Shown here: positions 7,527-15,378 of the stretch, piece by piece
Layout: the number at the start of each line of letters is the position of its first letter
How positions within the stretch are numbered: position 1 is the stretch's first letter
Source of the DNA: an uncultured Acetatifactor sp.
Lineage (GTDB): Bacteria; Bacillota; Clostridia; Lachnospirales; Lachnospiraceae
NCBI GenBank assembly: GCA_910584375.1
Contig: CAJUAH010000025.1
Span: 3,090 to 67,089 of the forward strand
DNA length: 64,000 nt
Reading direction: 5' to 3'
The notes under the pieces: generated by a model
Told to the model about the DNA's origin: nothing
What the model saw: the letters and a program-made list of their open reading frames with translations, nothing else
Databases searched by the model: none
Position numbers and translations under genes: made by a program

Positions 7527-8249
7527 ATGCCGAATCATGTAAGAAATATTGTAAAGATGGAGGGTATCACAAAACTGCCGTTATTCAAAACGGAGTATGA
7601 CGAGTACGAGAAGAGGGATATAGTCTGCTTTGATTTCAACAAGATTATTCCTATGCCGGAGAGTTTGAATGTCGAGTCTGGCAGTATGGAGACTATGGCT
7701 ATTGAGGCAGTAAACAGAAAGCTCAGCCAGAGAAGATATCGTTTTCAGCAAGCATATTCCAGACCTCAAATGAGCGATGAAGATTACCAGCAGCGACTGA
7801 AAAACTATGAAAAGACAGAGGAAGAACTGCTGGAGCTGGGCCTGCAATATATAGCCAACAAGGTAAGGTATGGGGCAACTTCATGGTACGACTGGTGCTG
7901 TGATAATTGGGGGACAAAGTGGAACGCATACTCCAACGAGCAGGAGGATGCGGACACAATCATCTTTGAAACGGCCTGGTCCAATCCGGAGCCGGTTATG
8001 CTGAAACTGTCGGAAATGTACCCGGAGGCAACGATTGAACACTGGTGGGCGGATGAAGGTATGGGTAGCAATGACGGCTACAGAGTCTATCGGGGTGGTG
8101 AGATCGTTGAGGGAGATTACCATGATTCCTGCAGCAATGAGGCGTATGAGACGTACATTAAATGCTGGGGTGAGAGCCAGTGCTTATACCAGGATGAAGA
8201 TGGACTGTGGCAGCGCTATGATTGTGACACCTGCCATAGATGCGATTAA
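7527..8249 (+). CDS. Api92-like protein (DUF1281 ferredoxin-like fold)
   Basis: The 240-residue product opens with MPNHVRNIV and then a strand that ends FDFNKIIPMPESL. It continues with TSWYDWCCDNWGTKWNA and ends in a Trp-rich sequence ending in WWADEGMG. This order is characteristic of the Api92/YubB-like family found on phages, plasmids and ICEs; the C-terminal part is a ferredoxin-like alpha/beta fold. A strong AAAGGAG site precedes it. The biochemical role is not established. Its presence supports the mobile-element nature of this region. Confidence 0.85.
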   Translation: MPNHVRNIVKMEGITKLPLFKTEYDEYEKRDIVCFDFNKIIPMPESLNVESGSMETMAIEAVNRKLSQRRYRFQQAYSRPQMSDEDYQQRLKNYEKTEEELLELGLQYIANKVRYGATSWYDWCCDNWGTKWNAYSNEQEDADTIIFETAWSNPEPVMLKLSEMYPEATIEHWWADEGMGSNDGYRVYRGGEIVEGDYHDSCSNEAYETYIKCWGESQCLYQDEDGLWQRYDCDTCHRCD

Positions 8250-8262
8250 GGAGGTATGCAGT

Positions 8263-8634
8263 ATGGCTAAGACAGTTAAAATTACCACGGATAACCACAT
8301 TTCGGTTGTGGAGGTTCCCTGGGATGTAGAGGCGCAGGGAGAAATGATCGGAGCTGATTGCACGGAAACTGTAAAGACGCAGCGTATGTATGATTTGTTC
8401 AAGGATTATGTTGTGATGATTGTGGACGAATCGGGGCTTATCAAGAACCGTCCGGACAATCCGGCAGCATCCTATTTGTATGGAGCTGATATTCATGGAT
8501 ACACGATAGCGGGCGACATCCTTTTCGGCATCCAGCGGGGGCCGGAGATACTCCCTCCAGATGATGCGGAGGCAATGAAAAATTTCCTGATGCAGCAGTT
8601 TCCTGGATTATCAGAGGCAGAGGGGGTGTCGTAA
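8263..8634 (+). CDS. DUF3846-like protein
   Basis: AAGGAGGT lies 7 bases upstream of the ATG. The 123-residue product contains YVVMIVDESGLIKNRPDNP, ASYLYGADIHGYTIAGDILFG and a C-terminal helix. This matches the layout of DUF3846 proteins found next to Api92-like genes in phages and conjugative elements. The function is unknown. The family assignment is from pattern recognition. Confidence 0.7.
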   Translation: MAKTVKITTDNHISVVEVPWDVEAQGEMIGADCTETVKTQRMYDLFKDYVVMIVDESGLIKNRPDNPAASYLYGADIHGYTIAGDILFGIQRGPEILPPDDAEAMKNFLMQQFPGLSEAEGVS

Positions 8635-8898
8635 GTGAAGAATACGCTCGGAGATTTGAATAATCATCTGTTTGCTCAGCTGGAGAAGTTGGGTGATGAA
8701 GATTTGAAAGGCGATGAACTGGAGGCCGAGATAAGACGGTCCGAGGCGATGGCAAAGGTAGGAGAGCAGATCATCAAGACCGGCGAACTCCAGCTGAAGG
8801 CAATGCAGCATATGGACGAGTACGGTTACGAGAGAAAGAAAACCGTTCCGGAAATGCTGGAAGTTCGGGGGGTTGACGGATGTGGAAATGGCCGGTAG
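8635..8898 (+). CDS. Small phage-type helical protein, 87 residues
   Basis: A GTG start follows directly on the upstream stop, without a good ribosome site of its own, so coupling is likely. The sequence DLNNHLFAQLEKLGDEDL...SEAMAKVGEQIIKTGELQLKA matches a common short helical protein of Firmicutes phages. Its end overlaps the HNH gene by 19 bases. Confidence 0.75.
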   Translation: MKNTLGDLNNHLFAQLEKLGDEDLKGDELEAEIRRSEAMAKVGEQIIKTGELQLKAMQHMDEYGYERKKTVPEMLEVRGVDGCGNGR

Positions 8899-9695
8899 AA
8901 GTAGTGGACTGGATGCGTGAGAATACCGCAGGACGGACCACAAAGGAATTAACAATCCTTATCAACCAGCAGGGGTACGACAGGAAGTACGGCATGGTAT
9001 TCACGGAGAGTATAGTCAAGGGCGCAAAGAGCCGGTATGGTTTCAAAAGCGGCACACCTACGGGGAATCCGAAAGGATATTCTGCAAAATATCCGGAGGG
9101 GATGGAGGAATACATCCGGAGCATTGCCGAGGGGAAAGAAGCCGGGGAAATTGCGAAAGCTGTATCAGAGCATTTTGGTATAGAGTTTTCTCCTTCTCAG
9201 TGCAGGGCATACAAAAAGAACCATGACATTGTAAGCGGTCTGGACTGCCGATTTAAGGAGGGTGACGAACCTGCAAACAAGGGGAAGAAAATGAGTCCGG
9301 AGCAGTATGAGAAATGCAAGGCTACGATGTTTCATAAGGGAAATGTTCCTGCGAACCACATGGAGGTCGGAGAGTACACGCATACCACTGACGGTTATCT
9401 GGTCCGGAAAGTACAGGAGCAGGGAACGCAGCGGGAGCGATTCGAGTTCGTCCACAGGAAAGTATGGGAAGAACATAACGGCCCGATCCCGGAGGGAAAG
9501 ATGGTAAGTTTCCTGGATGGGGATAAGGATAATTGCGATATTGATAATCTGGTACTGATAGACAACAAGGAGAACCTGGAGCTGAACCGAAGTAATCTGA
9601 GGTTTTCCAATGCAGAATTTACAAAGGCGGGCGTTGCGATTGCCAAAGTGAAAGTGGCGGCGCGACAAAGGAGAGGAAAGAAGGTGCGGAATTGA
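8880..9695 (+). CDS. HNH homing-type endonuclease
   Basis: The 271-residue product has a helix-turn-helix-like N-terminal half (residues ~1-100: RTTKELTILINQQGYDRKYG, and a second similar unit EIAKAVSEHFGIEFSPSQC). The C-terminal part is an HNH/NUMOD-type region with HRKVWEEHNGPIPEGKMVSF, then DGDKDNCDIDNLVLI. That FVHRKVWEE...IPEGK...N.DNL layout is typical of phage HNH endonucleases. It may be a free-standing mobile nuclease or take part in element replication or packaging. It overlaps both neighbouring genes by a few bases. Confidence 0.88.
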   Translation: MWKWPVEVVDWMRENTAGRTTKELTILINQQGYDRKYGMVFTESIVKGAKSRYGFKSGTPTGNPKGYSAKYPEGMEEYIRSIAEGKEAGEIAKAVSEHFGIEFSPSQCRAYKKNHDIVSGLDCRFKEGDEPANKGKKMSPEQYEKCKATMFHKGNVPANHMEVGEYTHTTDGYLVRKVQEQGTQRERFEFVHRKVWEEHNGPIPEGKMVSFLDGDKDNCDIDNLVLIDNKENLELNRSNLRFSNAEFTKAGVAIAKVKVAARQRRGKKVRN

Positions 9696-10042
9696 GTATG
9701 CCTATAGGGGAAATCATCAGACAGCTGGAAAGTCTGGCAGAGCATTGCGACAGCATGATAGATAAGGATGATCCGGAAGATATTTGGAGGGTTGATACGG
9801 AGGCTCTCCAGGAGGCGGTGAAAAAGCTGAAAGGTGAGCTGAGCGGAGAAAATGCAGCGGCCACTATCCGACAGATCATGGAGAGGGAAGATGTGAACCA
9901 GAAAGAGCTTGCGGAAAAGATGGGATGCGTAAGGCAGAATGTCAGCCAAACACTGAACCGGGGGACCGTGAACATGAGATACGACAGCTTTTACCGGATG
10001 GCGAAGGCTCTTGGATACGAGATTATTCTGAGAAAAATTTGA
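9692..10042 (+). CDS. Xre-family DNA-binding regulator
   Basis: The 116-residue product has an acidic helical N-terminal part (1-50) and an HTH domain at ~55-115 (QIMEREDVNQKELAEKMGC, RQNVSQTLNRG). The start is TTG 9692 or ATG 9698, overlapping the HNH stop. It lies directly upstream of the second copy of the duplicated promoter-operator, whose spacer palindrome begins 39 bases after its stop. It is therefore my candidate for the protein that binds TCGCA-N2-TGCGA and related sites; this is inferred from position. Confidence 0.85.
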   Translation: MSMPIGEIIRQLESLAEHCDSMIDKDDPEDIWRVDTEALQEAVKKLKGELSGENAAATIRQIMEREDVNQKELAEKMGCVRQNVSQTLNRGTVNMRYDSFYRMAKALGYEIILRKI

Positions 10043-10044
10043 AA

Positions 10045-10118
10045 AAATTTGCATTTTGAGAAGTAAAACTATTGACAAACTCGCAGTTGCGAAGTATAAT
10101 ATATACATAATCAAACAA
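10045..10118 (+). repeat. 74-bp promoter-region direct repeat, copy 2
   Basis: It is identical to 331-404 except at two positions (10070 and 10087). It lies between the Xre gene and the next block of small genes. Confidence 0.9.
10072..10100 (+). promoter_or_regulatory. Second consensus promoter with spacer palindrome
   Basis: TTGACA (10072-10077), a 17-bp spacer and TATAAT (10095-10100). The inverted repeat TCGCA-GT-TGCGA is at 10081-10092. The two-base centre differs from copy 1 but both arms are kept, which suggests that the arms are under selection. Confidence 0.85.
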
Positions 10119-10145
10119 CAAATAAAACACACGGAGGTACGAATT

Positions 10146-10295
10146 ATGACAACGAGAGAGCTTAGACAGATGCTGACAGAGGTAGCAAATCAGAACATGT
10201 CCGTAAAGGAACTGAGAGCAATTCTTTTTGAGGTCGAGGATCAGGATGCGGAGCTGAAGCCGGTTGATTTGATGAAGCTCACGTTTGGGAAATAA
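10146..10295 (+). CDS. 49-residue helical small protein
   Basis: It is the first gene behind the second operator promoter. ACGGAGGT lies 7 bases upstream of the ATG; an apparent in-frame extension upstream would run through the promoter. The product (TTRELRQMLTEVANQNMSVK and onward) is two amphipathic helices, consistent with a small DNA-binding or protein-binding regulator. No family is recognised. Confidence 0.7.
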   Translation: MTTRELRQMLTEVANQNMSVKELRAILFEVEDQDAELKPVDLMKLTFGK

Positions 10296-10308
10296 GGAGG
10301 TAAGGATT

Positions 10309-10593
10309 ATGTATAGCATGAACGATTACAGAGCAGCTTTGAACGAGAGAGATAGCCATGATATGGAGTCCTCAGAATGGAAATTAGGACAGATGAAAGT
10401 GCAGAGCATTGTGGCAGTTATGGTAGCAAACGGTAGCTGCCAGATGGTAGAGGAAGTGATGGATGAAGTGTATAGCCTCAATGAATGTGGGGCTGAATTT
10501 GGGGATGCGGCGGTACAGTTCGATATCTGGTTACTTGAAAGTAATGGGCATGAAGAGAAGGCCCAGGAACTTAGAGAGCTGGACTGGAACTAA
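10309..10593 (+). CDS. Acidic helical protein, 94 residues
   Basis: AAGGAGGT lies 8 bases upstream of the ATG. The product is acidic and helical (QSIVAVMVANGSCQMVEEVM) and ends in ELRELDWN. It belongs to the two-gene unit controlled by the promoter at 10072. Its small size and charge would suit an anti-repressor or nuclease inhibitor, but nothing in the sequence proves this. Confidence 0.72.
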   Translation: MYSMNDYRAALNERDSHDMESSEWKLGQMKVQSIVAVMVANGSCQMVEEVMDEVYSLNECGAEFGDAAVQFDIWLLESNGHEEKAQELRELDWN

Positions 10594-10611
10594 ATATTTT
10601 TTTACCCCAAA

Positions 10612-10629
10612 AGCTCGCAGTTGAGAGCT
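10612..10629. promoter_or_regulatory. Operator-like palindrome with CTCGCA
   Basis: AGCTC (10612-10616) and GAGCT (10625-10629) flank a centre that reads CTCGCAGTTGAGAG overall. It follows a run of seven T residues by about ten bases, as does the site at 15321. It sits between the gene ending at 10593 and the block starting at 10674. Confidence 0.5.
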
Positions 10630-10673
10630 GAACGAATGGTTAAAAACGCATAATCGAAAAGGAGTGTGGCTAT

Positions 10674-11015
10674 ATGCTGAGAATGCACCAGAAAATCATG
10701 TGGACGAGGACGGAATTACAGAAATTCGCAGAGTATGACGGCCTGGAGTGCGAGGCGACGCTGATGGCAGACGAGGCCATGTGGTTTGGAGGGGGAATCG
10801 CTGTAGGCAGCAGACTCCACCAGACATTGGAAAAGATGAACGATGAAATCAGTGTACTGAGGAATGAGTTAAAGGCTCTCATGGGTACCACCAGGTTCAA
10901 CATTCTGATGAATGATCGGTTTACGATGAAAGCCTGGAGGGGCGAAGTCTCTGTAAGATACATAGCAAAACATCCGTGGGCGGCTCTGGAAGATTGCCAG
11001 CCGGGATGGGAATAG
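10674..11015 (+). CDS. Hypothetical protein, 113 residues
   Basis: AAAGGAG lies about 10 bases upstream of the ATG. The N-terminal half includes WTRTELQKFAEYDGLECEAT, the middle is glycine-rich (MWFGGGIAVGSRLH), and a coiled helix and a basic end follow. It opens the third gene block of the element. No family is recognised. Confidence 0.72.
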   Translation: MLRMHQKIMWTRTELQKFAEYDGLECEATLMADEAMWFGGGIAVGSRLHQTLEKMNDEISVLRNELKALMGTTRFNILMNDRFTMKAWRGEVSVRYIAKHPWAALEDCQPGWE

Positions 11016-11025
11016 GAGGAAAAGC

Positions 11026-11334
11026 ATGGTTAAGAATTTGGCGCAGTTGAAGAGAACGTTTGTAAAGGGGGCGGAGTTTGAAATTGTCGCCCATGCCCGG
11101 CAGGGATGTGTAGGACAGCACAGGAGAGTGAATGTTGCTGACAGCACAGGGTTCTATAGCATCATTCCGGATCAGCCGGACAGCCGGGAAACGCTGGCAA
11201 ACAATGGCAGGGGTTCATACCTGGGCTGGAGTAAGGCGGCATTCTGGAAGTTTGAAAGCGGCATCTGTACTCTGTACGACAGTGACAAGAGTTTCACGCC
11301 GGATCATATCATTATTTCATTAAAGGTGGTGTAA
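11026..11334 (+). CDS. Hypothetical protein, 102 residues
   Basis: TAGGAGGAAAA precedes the ATG. The product is beta-rich (LAQLKRTFVKGAEFEIVAHA; SYLGWSKAAFWKFESG) and resembles small single-domain phage proteins. It sits in a tight series of five genes with gaps of 2-10 bases. Function is unknown. Confidence 0.72.
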   Translation: MVKNLAQLKRTFVKGAEFEIVAHARQGCVGQHRRVNVADSTGFYSIIPDQPDSRETLANNGRGSYLGWSKAAFWKFESGICTLYDSDKSFTPDHIIISLKVV

Positions 11335-11336
11335 GT

Positions 11337-11534
11337 ATGGCATATCAGAGAAAGACAAGGGATCGCTGGGATATTGAAACGAATTACGGCTACGGCTGGG
11401 AAGTGGAAAACAGCGAGTACACAAGGGAAGATGCAAAGCGTTCTCTTCGGGAATATCGGGAGAACCTGCAGGCATATGGGAAATGTGATGTGCGCATGGT
11501 AAAGCGCAGAGAAAGATTGGAGGAAACAGCATAA
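11337..11534 (+). CDS. Basic small protein, 65 residues
   Basis: AAAGGTGG lies 7 bases upstream. The product is charged and helical (YTREDAKRSLREYRENLQAY) with a basic end. Its stop shares a base with the ATG of the next gene (TAATGG), so the two are coupled. No family is recognised. Confidence 0.7.
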   Translation: MAYQRKTRDRWDIETNYGYGWEVENSEYTREDAKRSLREYRENLQAYGKCDVRMVKRRERLEETA

Positions 11535-12466
11535 TGGAGAGAGTTTACTACAGTATAAATGAGGCATCGGCCAGGACAGCGCACCAGATGATGTCCTTCG
11601 GCGATTACAAGGAGGGCAGCAAGACAGCAGAGTACAAGAGATATGTTGACCGGGCCTATGAATTGGCAGACAAGATTGTGGAGGAAAGGCCGGATCAGGC
11701 AGACCGGGTATATAGCATGGCGGCCAGATACTCGAAGAGGATGGCTGAGTACACGAACCGGGATATACATATCGGGTGTATGTGTCCGTCTGTGATGATT
11801 TCCGGCCCTAGCAATTTTCCTGTGAGGAAAAAGGAAAAGCAGAACCAGGCGTGGGATAAGAACCATCAGTTTTTCAATGAGACGCAGGGCATCCTCAGCA
11901 AGATGGAGAGCATCCTGTACGGAAAGGAAATGATTAAGTCCAGTGACGAGGACGCAATCGAAAAGCTGGAAGAAAAGCTGGAAAATCTGAAAGATATGCA
12001 GGAGCGCATGAAGGCGGCGAATAAGGCGATCCGCTTGAAAGATACGGAGAAAGGCAATGAACAGCTGAGGATAATGGGATATTCGGACGAGCAGATCAAG
12101 GATTTGCGCGAGTCGGACTTCTGCGGGAGGGTTGGTTATCCGGATTATGCCCTCCAGAATAATAACGCCAACATCCACCGGATAGAGGGGCGCATAAAGG
12201 AATTGCAGGCCACGAAGGAAAGAGGAACGCAGGAAACAGAAAATCAGTTCTTCAAGATCGTTGAGAATACGGAGGCAATGAGGCTCCAGCTGTTCTTTGA
12301 CGGAAAACCGGAGCCGGAAGTGCGGGAGGTATTGAAAAGCAATGGTTTCCGCTGGGCGCCGAGTCAGTCAGCATGGCAGAGACAGCTTACGGATAATGCC
12401 AGGCATTCCTTAAAGCTGGTTATCAAAAAGCTGGAAGAAATGCAGGAGGCGGTACCTACAATATAG
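11534..12466 (+). CDS. Element protein with N-terminal helical region and C-terminal LPD-like motif
   Basis: The 310-residue product starts MERVYYSINEASARTAHQM. Residues ~1-75 form a helical domain with alternating Tyr, Arg and Ala. A segment with HIGCMCPSVMISGPSNFPV follows, then a long coiled coil (~115-230). It ends with NGFRWAPSQSAWQRQLTDNA, a motif that recurs at the C-terminus of large plasmid and ICE proteins such as those that carry methylase or helicase domains. The protein may be a free-standing version of that accessory domain. Its reading frame ends at TAG 12464-12466, immediately before an open stretch in another frame (see 12463). Confidence 0.75.
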   Translation: MERVYYSINEASARTAHQMMSFGDYKEGSKTAEYKRYVDRAYELADKIVEERPDQADRVYSMAARYSKRMAEYTNRDIHIGCMCPSVMISGPSNFPVRKKEKQNQAWDKNHQFFNETQGILSKMESILYGKEMIKSSDEDAIEKLEEKLENLKDMQERMKAANKAIRLKDTEKGNEQLRIMGYSDEQIKDLRESDFCGRVGYPDYALQNNNANIHRIEGRIKELQATKERGTQETENQFFKIVENTEAMRLQLFFDGKPEPEVREVLKSNGFRWAPSQSAWQRQLTDNARHSLKLVIKKLEEMQEAVPTI

Positions 12467-12594
12467 GGTTTAATGACGGCGATGAAACGCAGTTCGATGC
12501 GCATGATCTGCCGGAATTACTGGAATGTTGGATTGATTTTTGTGCAGAGAATGGTTTCCAGACGGACAGTGTTGATTATGTGGAAAGGGTATGA
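12463..12594 (+). CDS. Possible 43-residue protein with non-standard (ATA) start or frameshift product
   Basis: The frame reads IGFNDGDETQFDAHDLPELL, then ECWIDFCAENGFQTDSVDYV, ending ERV. Its acidic, evenly mixed composition looks like a real short conserved protein. There is no ATG, GTG or TTG upstream in frame; an AGGAGG site (12444-12449) is 13 bases ahead of an ATA codon. Either an ATA start is used, or ribosomes shift from the end of the preceding gene, or a start was lost by mutation. Confidence 0.35.
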   Translation: MGFNDGDETQFDAHDLPELLECWIDFCAENGFQTDSVDYVERV

Positions 12595-12597
12595 GGA

Positions 12598-12837
12598 ATG
12601 GCAGAAGTTCTTACCAGAAAAATCGCAAATGAATATAGAGACAGGGCGAGACTTCTGCCTCCAAACGGCCTGCAGGATATTGGAGATAGACGAAAGCTGA
12701 GAATAGAATTACAGGTCAGGTGCAATCTCACAGAGCTGGAGGCGATGAATATCATCAACGGCTACCATATCGGAGACTATGTGGTGATAGCAGAAAGGCG
12801 AGAAAAGGAAAGGAAAAAGAGAGAACAGGAGGAATGA
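12598..12837 (+). CDS. Basic small protein, 79 residues
   Basis: It starts four bases after the preceding open frame ends. The product is charged: RKIANEYRDRARLLPPNG, then LRIELQVRCNLTELEAMNIINGYH, and a C-terminus of Lys/Glu/Arg. It resembles a helical nucleic-acid-binding protein. The AGGAGG at its 3' end serves the next gene. No family is recognised. Confidence 0.68.
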   Translation: MAEVLTRKIANEYRDRARLLPPNGLQDIGDRRKLRIELQVRCNLTELEAMNIINGYHIGDYVVIAERREKERKKREQEE

Positions 12838-12839
12838 CG

Positions 12840-13547
12840 ATGCGGGTAGAAAAAGATGGTTTTGTTCTGCACCTGGAGGGTACATGGATGGAGATTTCCA
12901 ACAAGTACGGGGTGCTGGAACATGGGGATGTGGCAACCAATCCGGAGGACGTCCCGGAAGGGTATGCGGAAAAAGCGCTGGAAAAGTTCATCCAGCAGCA
13001 TAGCGTATCTGAGAAAAGTAATCCGACATGCGTTAAGAAAGTGGCGTATGACGGAGAAAGAAAGGAGTATATCCAGTTACAGGCGGTACTTCCCGTGGGC
13101 GGAGATTGCTGGATTATCCAGAAGTTTGACAACGAGCTGGTGTATATAGGAGAGATTTGGTCCGGATGCAAGTACAGGGATGAAGTACAGGACTGGATGC
13201 GGACAAATTTTGACATTGAGAGCTGCCTTACAGCGGGAGTGTACCGGGACAACAAGCTGGGGGATTGTACCAACAACGGAATTTCTGCACACGCAAGCGA
13301 TTTATATATCTTAGCAGAGCAGAAAGGGCCGTTTGAGCCGGAGGATATAAGGCAGTGCGTATATATCGAATGGAGAAATTGTTGCGGCGAGCAGTACATT
13401 GACTGTAAGCCTGCATATTTTCCTAAGCGCTGGTATATGGCTGGCGGAAATTTCCTCTATACCTCAGACAGCAGGTTCAGGGAGATCACGAAATCGAAAT
13501 ATCCGATTTCTATTCATGACCGGTACGAGGGGAGGCAGGGCACATGA
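12840..13547 (+). CDS. Hypothetical protein, 235 residues
   Basis: I start at ATG 12840, 7 bases after AGGAGG (12827-12832); the in-frame ATG at 12834 sits too close to that site. The product is mixed alpha/beta, with a Cys-rich C-terminal half (WRNCCGEQYIDCKPAYFPKR). It ends in a Tyr- and Arg-rich tail. Its stop overlaps the next start at 13544. Family unknown. Confidence 0.75.
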   Translation: MRVEKDGFVLHLEGTWMEISNKYGVLEHGDVATNPEDVPEGYAEKALEKFIQQHSVSEKSNPTCVKKVAYDGERKEYIQLQAVLPVGGDCWIIQKFDNELVYIGEIWSGCKYRDEVQDWMRTNFDIESCLTAGVYRDNKLGDCTNNGISAHASDLYILAEQKGPFEPEDIRQCVYIEWRNCCGEQYIDCKPAYFPKRWYMAGGNFLYTSDSRFREITKSKYPISIHDRYEGRQGT

Positions 13548-13801
13548 AGATTGTTGGCTACTGCATTCACGGGAATAAGCAGTATGTGGCGTTTAACGAG
13601 GATGAAAAGAGGCCGGAACGGTTCAAGATCACGGACGGGTTTCACGACAGGCCGGTAAACGAGAGAAACGCAGGGAAGTACCAGGATTATCGGTGGGTAG
13701 ATAAGCAGGAGGTCGATTTGAAAAAGATCATCAGCCGCCTGCGTGGGGCAAGACCGTGGCATCCGCTGCTGGAATTGCTCAGAAAGGAGAGTGCAGCATG
13801 A
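13544..13801 (+). CDS. Hypothetical protein, 85 residues
   Basis: The start overlaps the preceding stop (ATGA) and the stop overlaps the next start (13798). The product is a small basic alpha/beta protein (KIVGYCIHGNKQYVAFNEDE; GFHDRPVNERN). Coupled translation on both sides supports it. Function is unknown. Confidence 0.7.
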   Translation: MKIVGYCIHGNKQYVAFNEDEKRPERFKITDGFHDRPVNERNAGKYQDYRWVDKQEVDLKKIISRLRGARPWHPLLELLRKESAA

Positions 13802-14565
13802 GCATAAGGCTGAATATCGGGCATGACGATGCGGAAAAAATCGTTGCCTGCATTAAGGGAATTGCCGGAAATGTGTCTTCGAGTGATATTGTGGAGATTG
13901 TTTTGAAAGCTCCGGAAGTAAAAGAGGCAAAGCCGCAGGAAAAGCCGGGCGCAATCATGACAAGCCGTGAAGTAGCAGATGTGCTGGGCCGGACGCATTC
14001 CGCAGTATTCAAGCAGATAGCAAAGTCCCTGTGTTCAGAGGAAACGGACGGAAAAGAGAGGGGGTATTTCCTCACTTCGTTTGTCTGCTCCCACAAAAAC
14101 AGGAAATCGTACCCGATGTATGAAATGACGGAAAGTGCCTGCATGGAATACCGGGGAATGGTTGCAAAGTACGGCAGCGGAATCAAGTGCGTTGCAGACG
14201 GTATAAGGAGATTCGACCAGGCGATTCAGGAGCGGTTTCATCCGGAAAAGAAAGCCGCTGTGAGCGCTGGGGCTGGCGGAGGGTTTCTTCTGGAGGGAAA
14301 GCCGAGAAGTGAGTACGAGGAATATTGCGATATGTTCAACCGTTTTATCACTGGACCGGCAGTAGAGGGCCGGGAGATAACGGAGCTGACGGAGAAATAC
14401 CAGAAGTTCTACGAGGTAATGAAGTCCACTCAGCTGAAAGCCCAGGAGAGCAATAGGCTGGAAGATGCCCTTTACGGTGTGGCAATCGAGGCAGAGATGC
14501 AGGGATTCATCTACGGTTTCAAAATGTTCGATGCTCTGCTGAATAAACAGCTGGCAACGGCATAG
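13798..14565 (+). CDS. Rha-like phage regulatory protein
   Basis: The 255-residue product contains TSREVADVLGRTHSAVFKQI followed by ERGYFLTSFVCSHKNRKSYP and MYEMTESACMEYRGMVAKY. That order (short HTH-like region, YFL.S, then MTESACMEY) is the signature of the Rha (pRha) family, which regulates temperate phage development. The first 50 residues and the C-terminal helical region (from ~165) are additional. AAAGGAG lies 7-8 bases upstream of the ATG. It precedes the methylase gene by 12 bases, so the two are probably co-transcribed. Confidence 0.8.
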   Translation: MSIRLNIGHDDAEKIVACIKGIAGNVSSSDIVEIVLKAPEVKEAKPQEKPGAIMTSREVADVLGRTHSAVFKQIAKSLCSEETDGKERGYFLTSFVCSHKNRKSYPMYEMTESACMEYRGMVAKYGSGIKCVADGIRRFDQAIQERFHPEKKAAVSAGAGGGFLLEGKPRSEYEEYCDMFNRFITGPAVEGREITELTEKYQKFYEVMKSTQLKAQESNRLEDALYGVAIEAEMQGFIYGFKMFDALLNKQLATA

Positions 14566-14577
14566 GAGGGATTTGCA

Positions 14578-15303
14578 TTGAAGTACATGGGTAGCAAAAG
14601 TAAAGTTGCCCGTCATATAGTGCCTATCATCCAGAGATATATAGATGATAACCAGCCGTGGGCGTACATAGAGCCATTCTGTGGCGGATGCAATATCATA
14701 GACAAAATCCATGCAAGGAAAAGGTTTGCACATGACAAGCAGGAACACTTGATAGAGCTGTTCAGAAATCTTGACAGGCTTGGAGAACTGCCGGGATTTG
14801 TCACGAAAGAGCATTACTCAGAAGTGAGAAAGTGCTTTTATGAGCAGACCGGCATATATGAAAAATGGTATGTGGGAGCTATCGGGTATCTGGCAAGCTA
14901 TAATGGCCGGTTCTTTGACGGGGGATATGCCGGAATAGTGCATACAGAAAATGGGGTGAGGAATTACTACGAAGAGGCATTGAGGAATCTGGTAAAACAG
15001 GCTGAGGACTTAAAGGGTGTCGAATTTATCTGTAGTGATTATAAGTTGCTCAACACGCAAGGGGCGGTTATCTATTGCGATCCTCCGTATGAGGGCACAA
15101 AGGAGTATGGAATAAGCAAGGGTTTCGACTATGGAGAGTTTTGGCAGTGGGTGAGAGCAATGAGTGTGGAGAATATCGTGCTGATAAGCAGTAGCGCGGC
15201 GCCGGATGATTTTAAGTGCATCTGGAGCAAACCGGTATCAAGGACGATAAAGGCAGACAAGAATCCGGTGCAGGCTACGGAAAAGCTGTTCATCAGCAGG
15301 TAA
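14578..15303 (+). CDS. DNA adenine methylase, D12 (Dam) class
   Basis: The 241-residue product starts at TTG 14578, 7 bases after TAGGAGGG. Family signatures are MKYMGSKSKVARHI (AdoMet-binding N-terminus), EPFCGG (motif I) and YCDPPYEGT (catalytic DPPY, motif IV). It should transfer methyl groups to N6 of adenine, probably to protect or mark the element's DNA; no cognate restriction enzyme lies beside it. Length is close to the small phage versions of the family (~240-280). The target sequence cannot be read from the protein. Confidence 0.92.
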   Translation: MKYMGSKSKVARHIVPIIQRYIDDNQPWAYIEPFCGGCNIIDKIHARKRFAHDKQEHLIELFRNLDRLGELPGFVTKEHYSEVRKCFYEQTGIYEKWYVGAIGYLASYNGRFFDGGYAGIVHTENGVRNYYEEALRNLVKQAEDLKGVEFICSDYKLLNTQGAVIYCDPPYEGTKEYGISKGFDYGEFWQWVRAMSVENIVLISSSAAPDDFKCIWSKPVSRTIKADKNPVQATEKLFISR

Positions 15304-15320
15304 ATTTTTTTGACCGATTA

Positions 15321-15336
15321 TCTCGCAAATTCGAGA
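15321..15336. promoter_or_regulatory. Operator-like palindrome TCTCG-N6-CGAGA
   Basis: TCTCG (15321-15325) and CGAGA (15332-15336) form a perfect inverted repeat whose left part reads CTCGCA, as at the other element operators. A TTGACC hexamer lies 7 bases upstream (15309-15314). It precedes the DUF6273 gene block. Confidence 0.55.
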
Positions 15337-15378
15337 TTTTTGGATAAATAGAAACGCAATGGCGAAAGGAGAAAGACG

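Noticed and set aside
12473..12700. Frame MTAMKRSSMRMICRNYW...
   Set aside because: It is out of frame with the more protein-like acidic peptide at 12463 and overlaps the next gene; its Arg/Met/Trp-rich composition is typical of a shadow frame.
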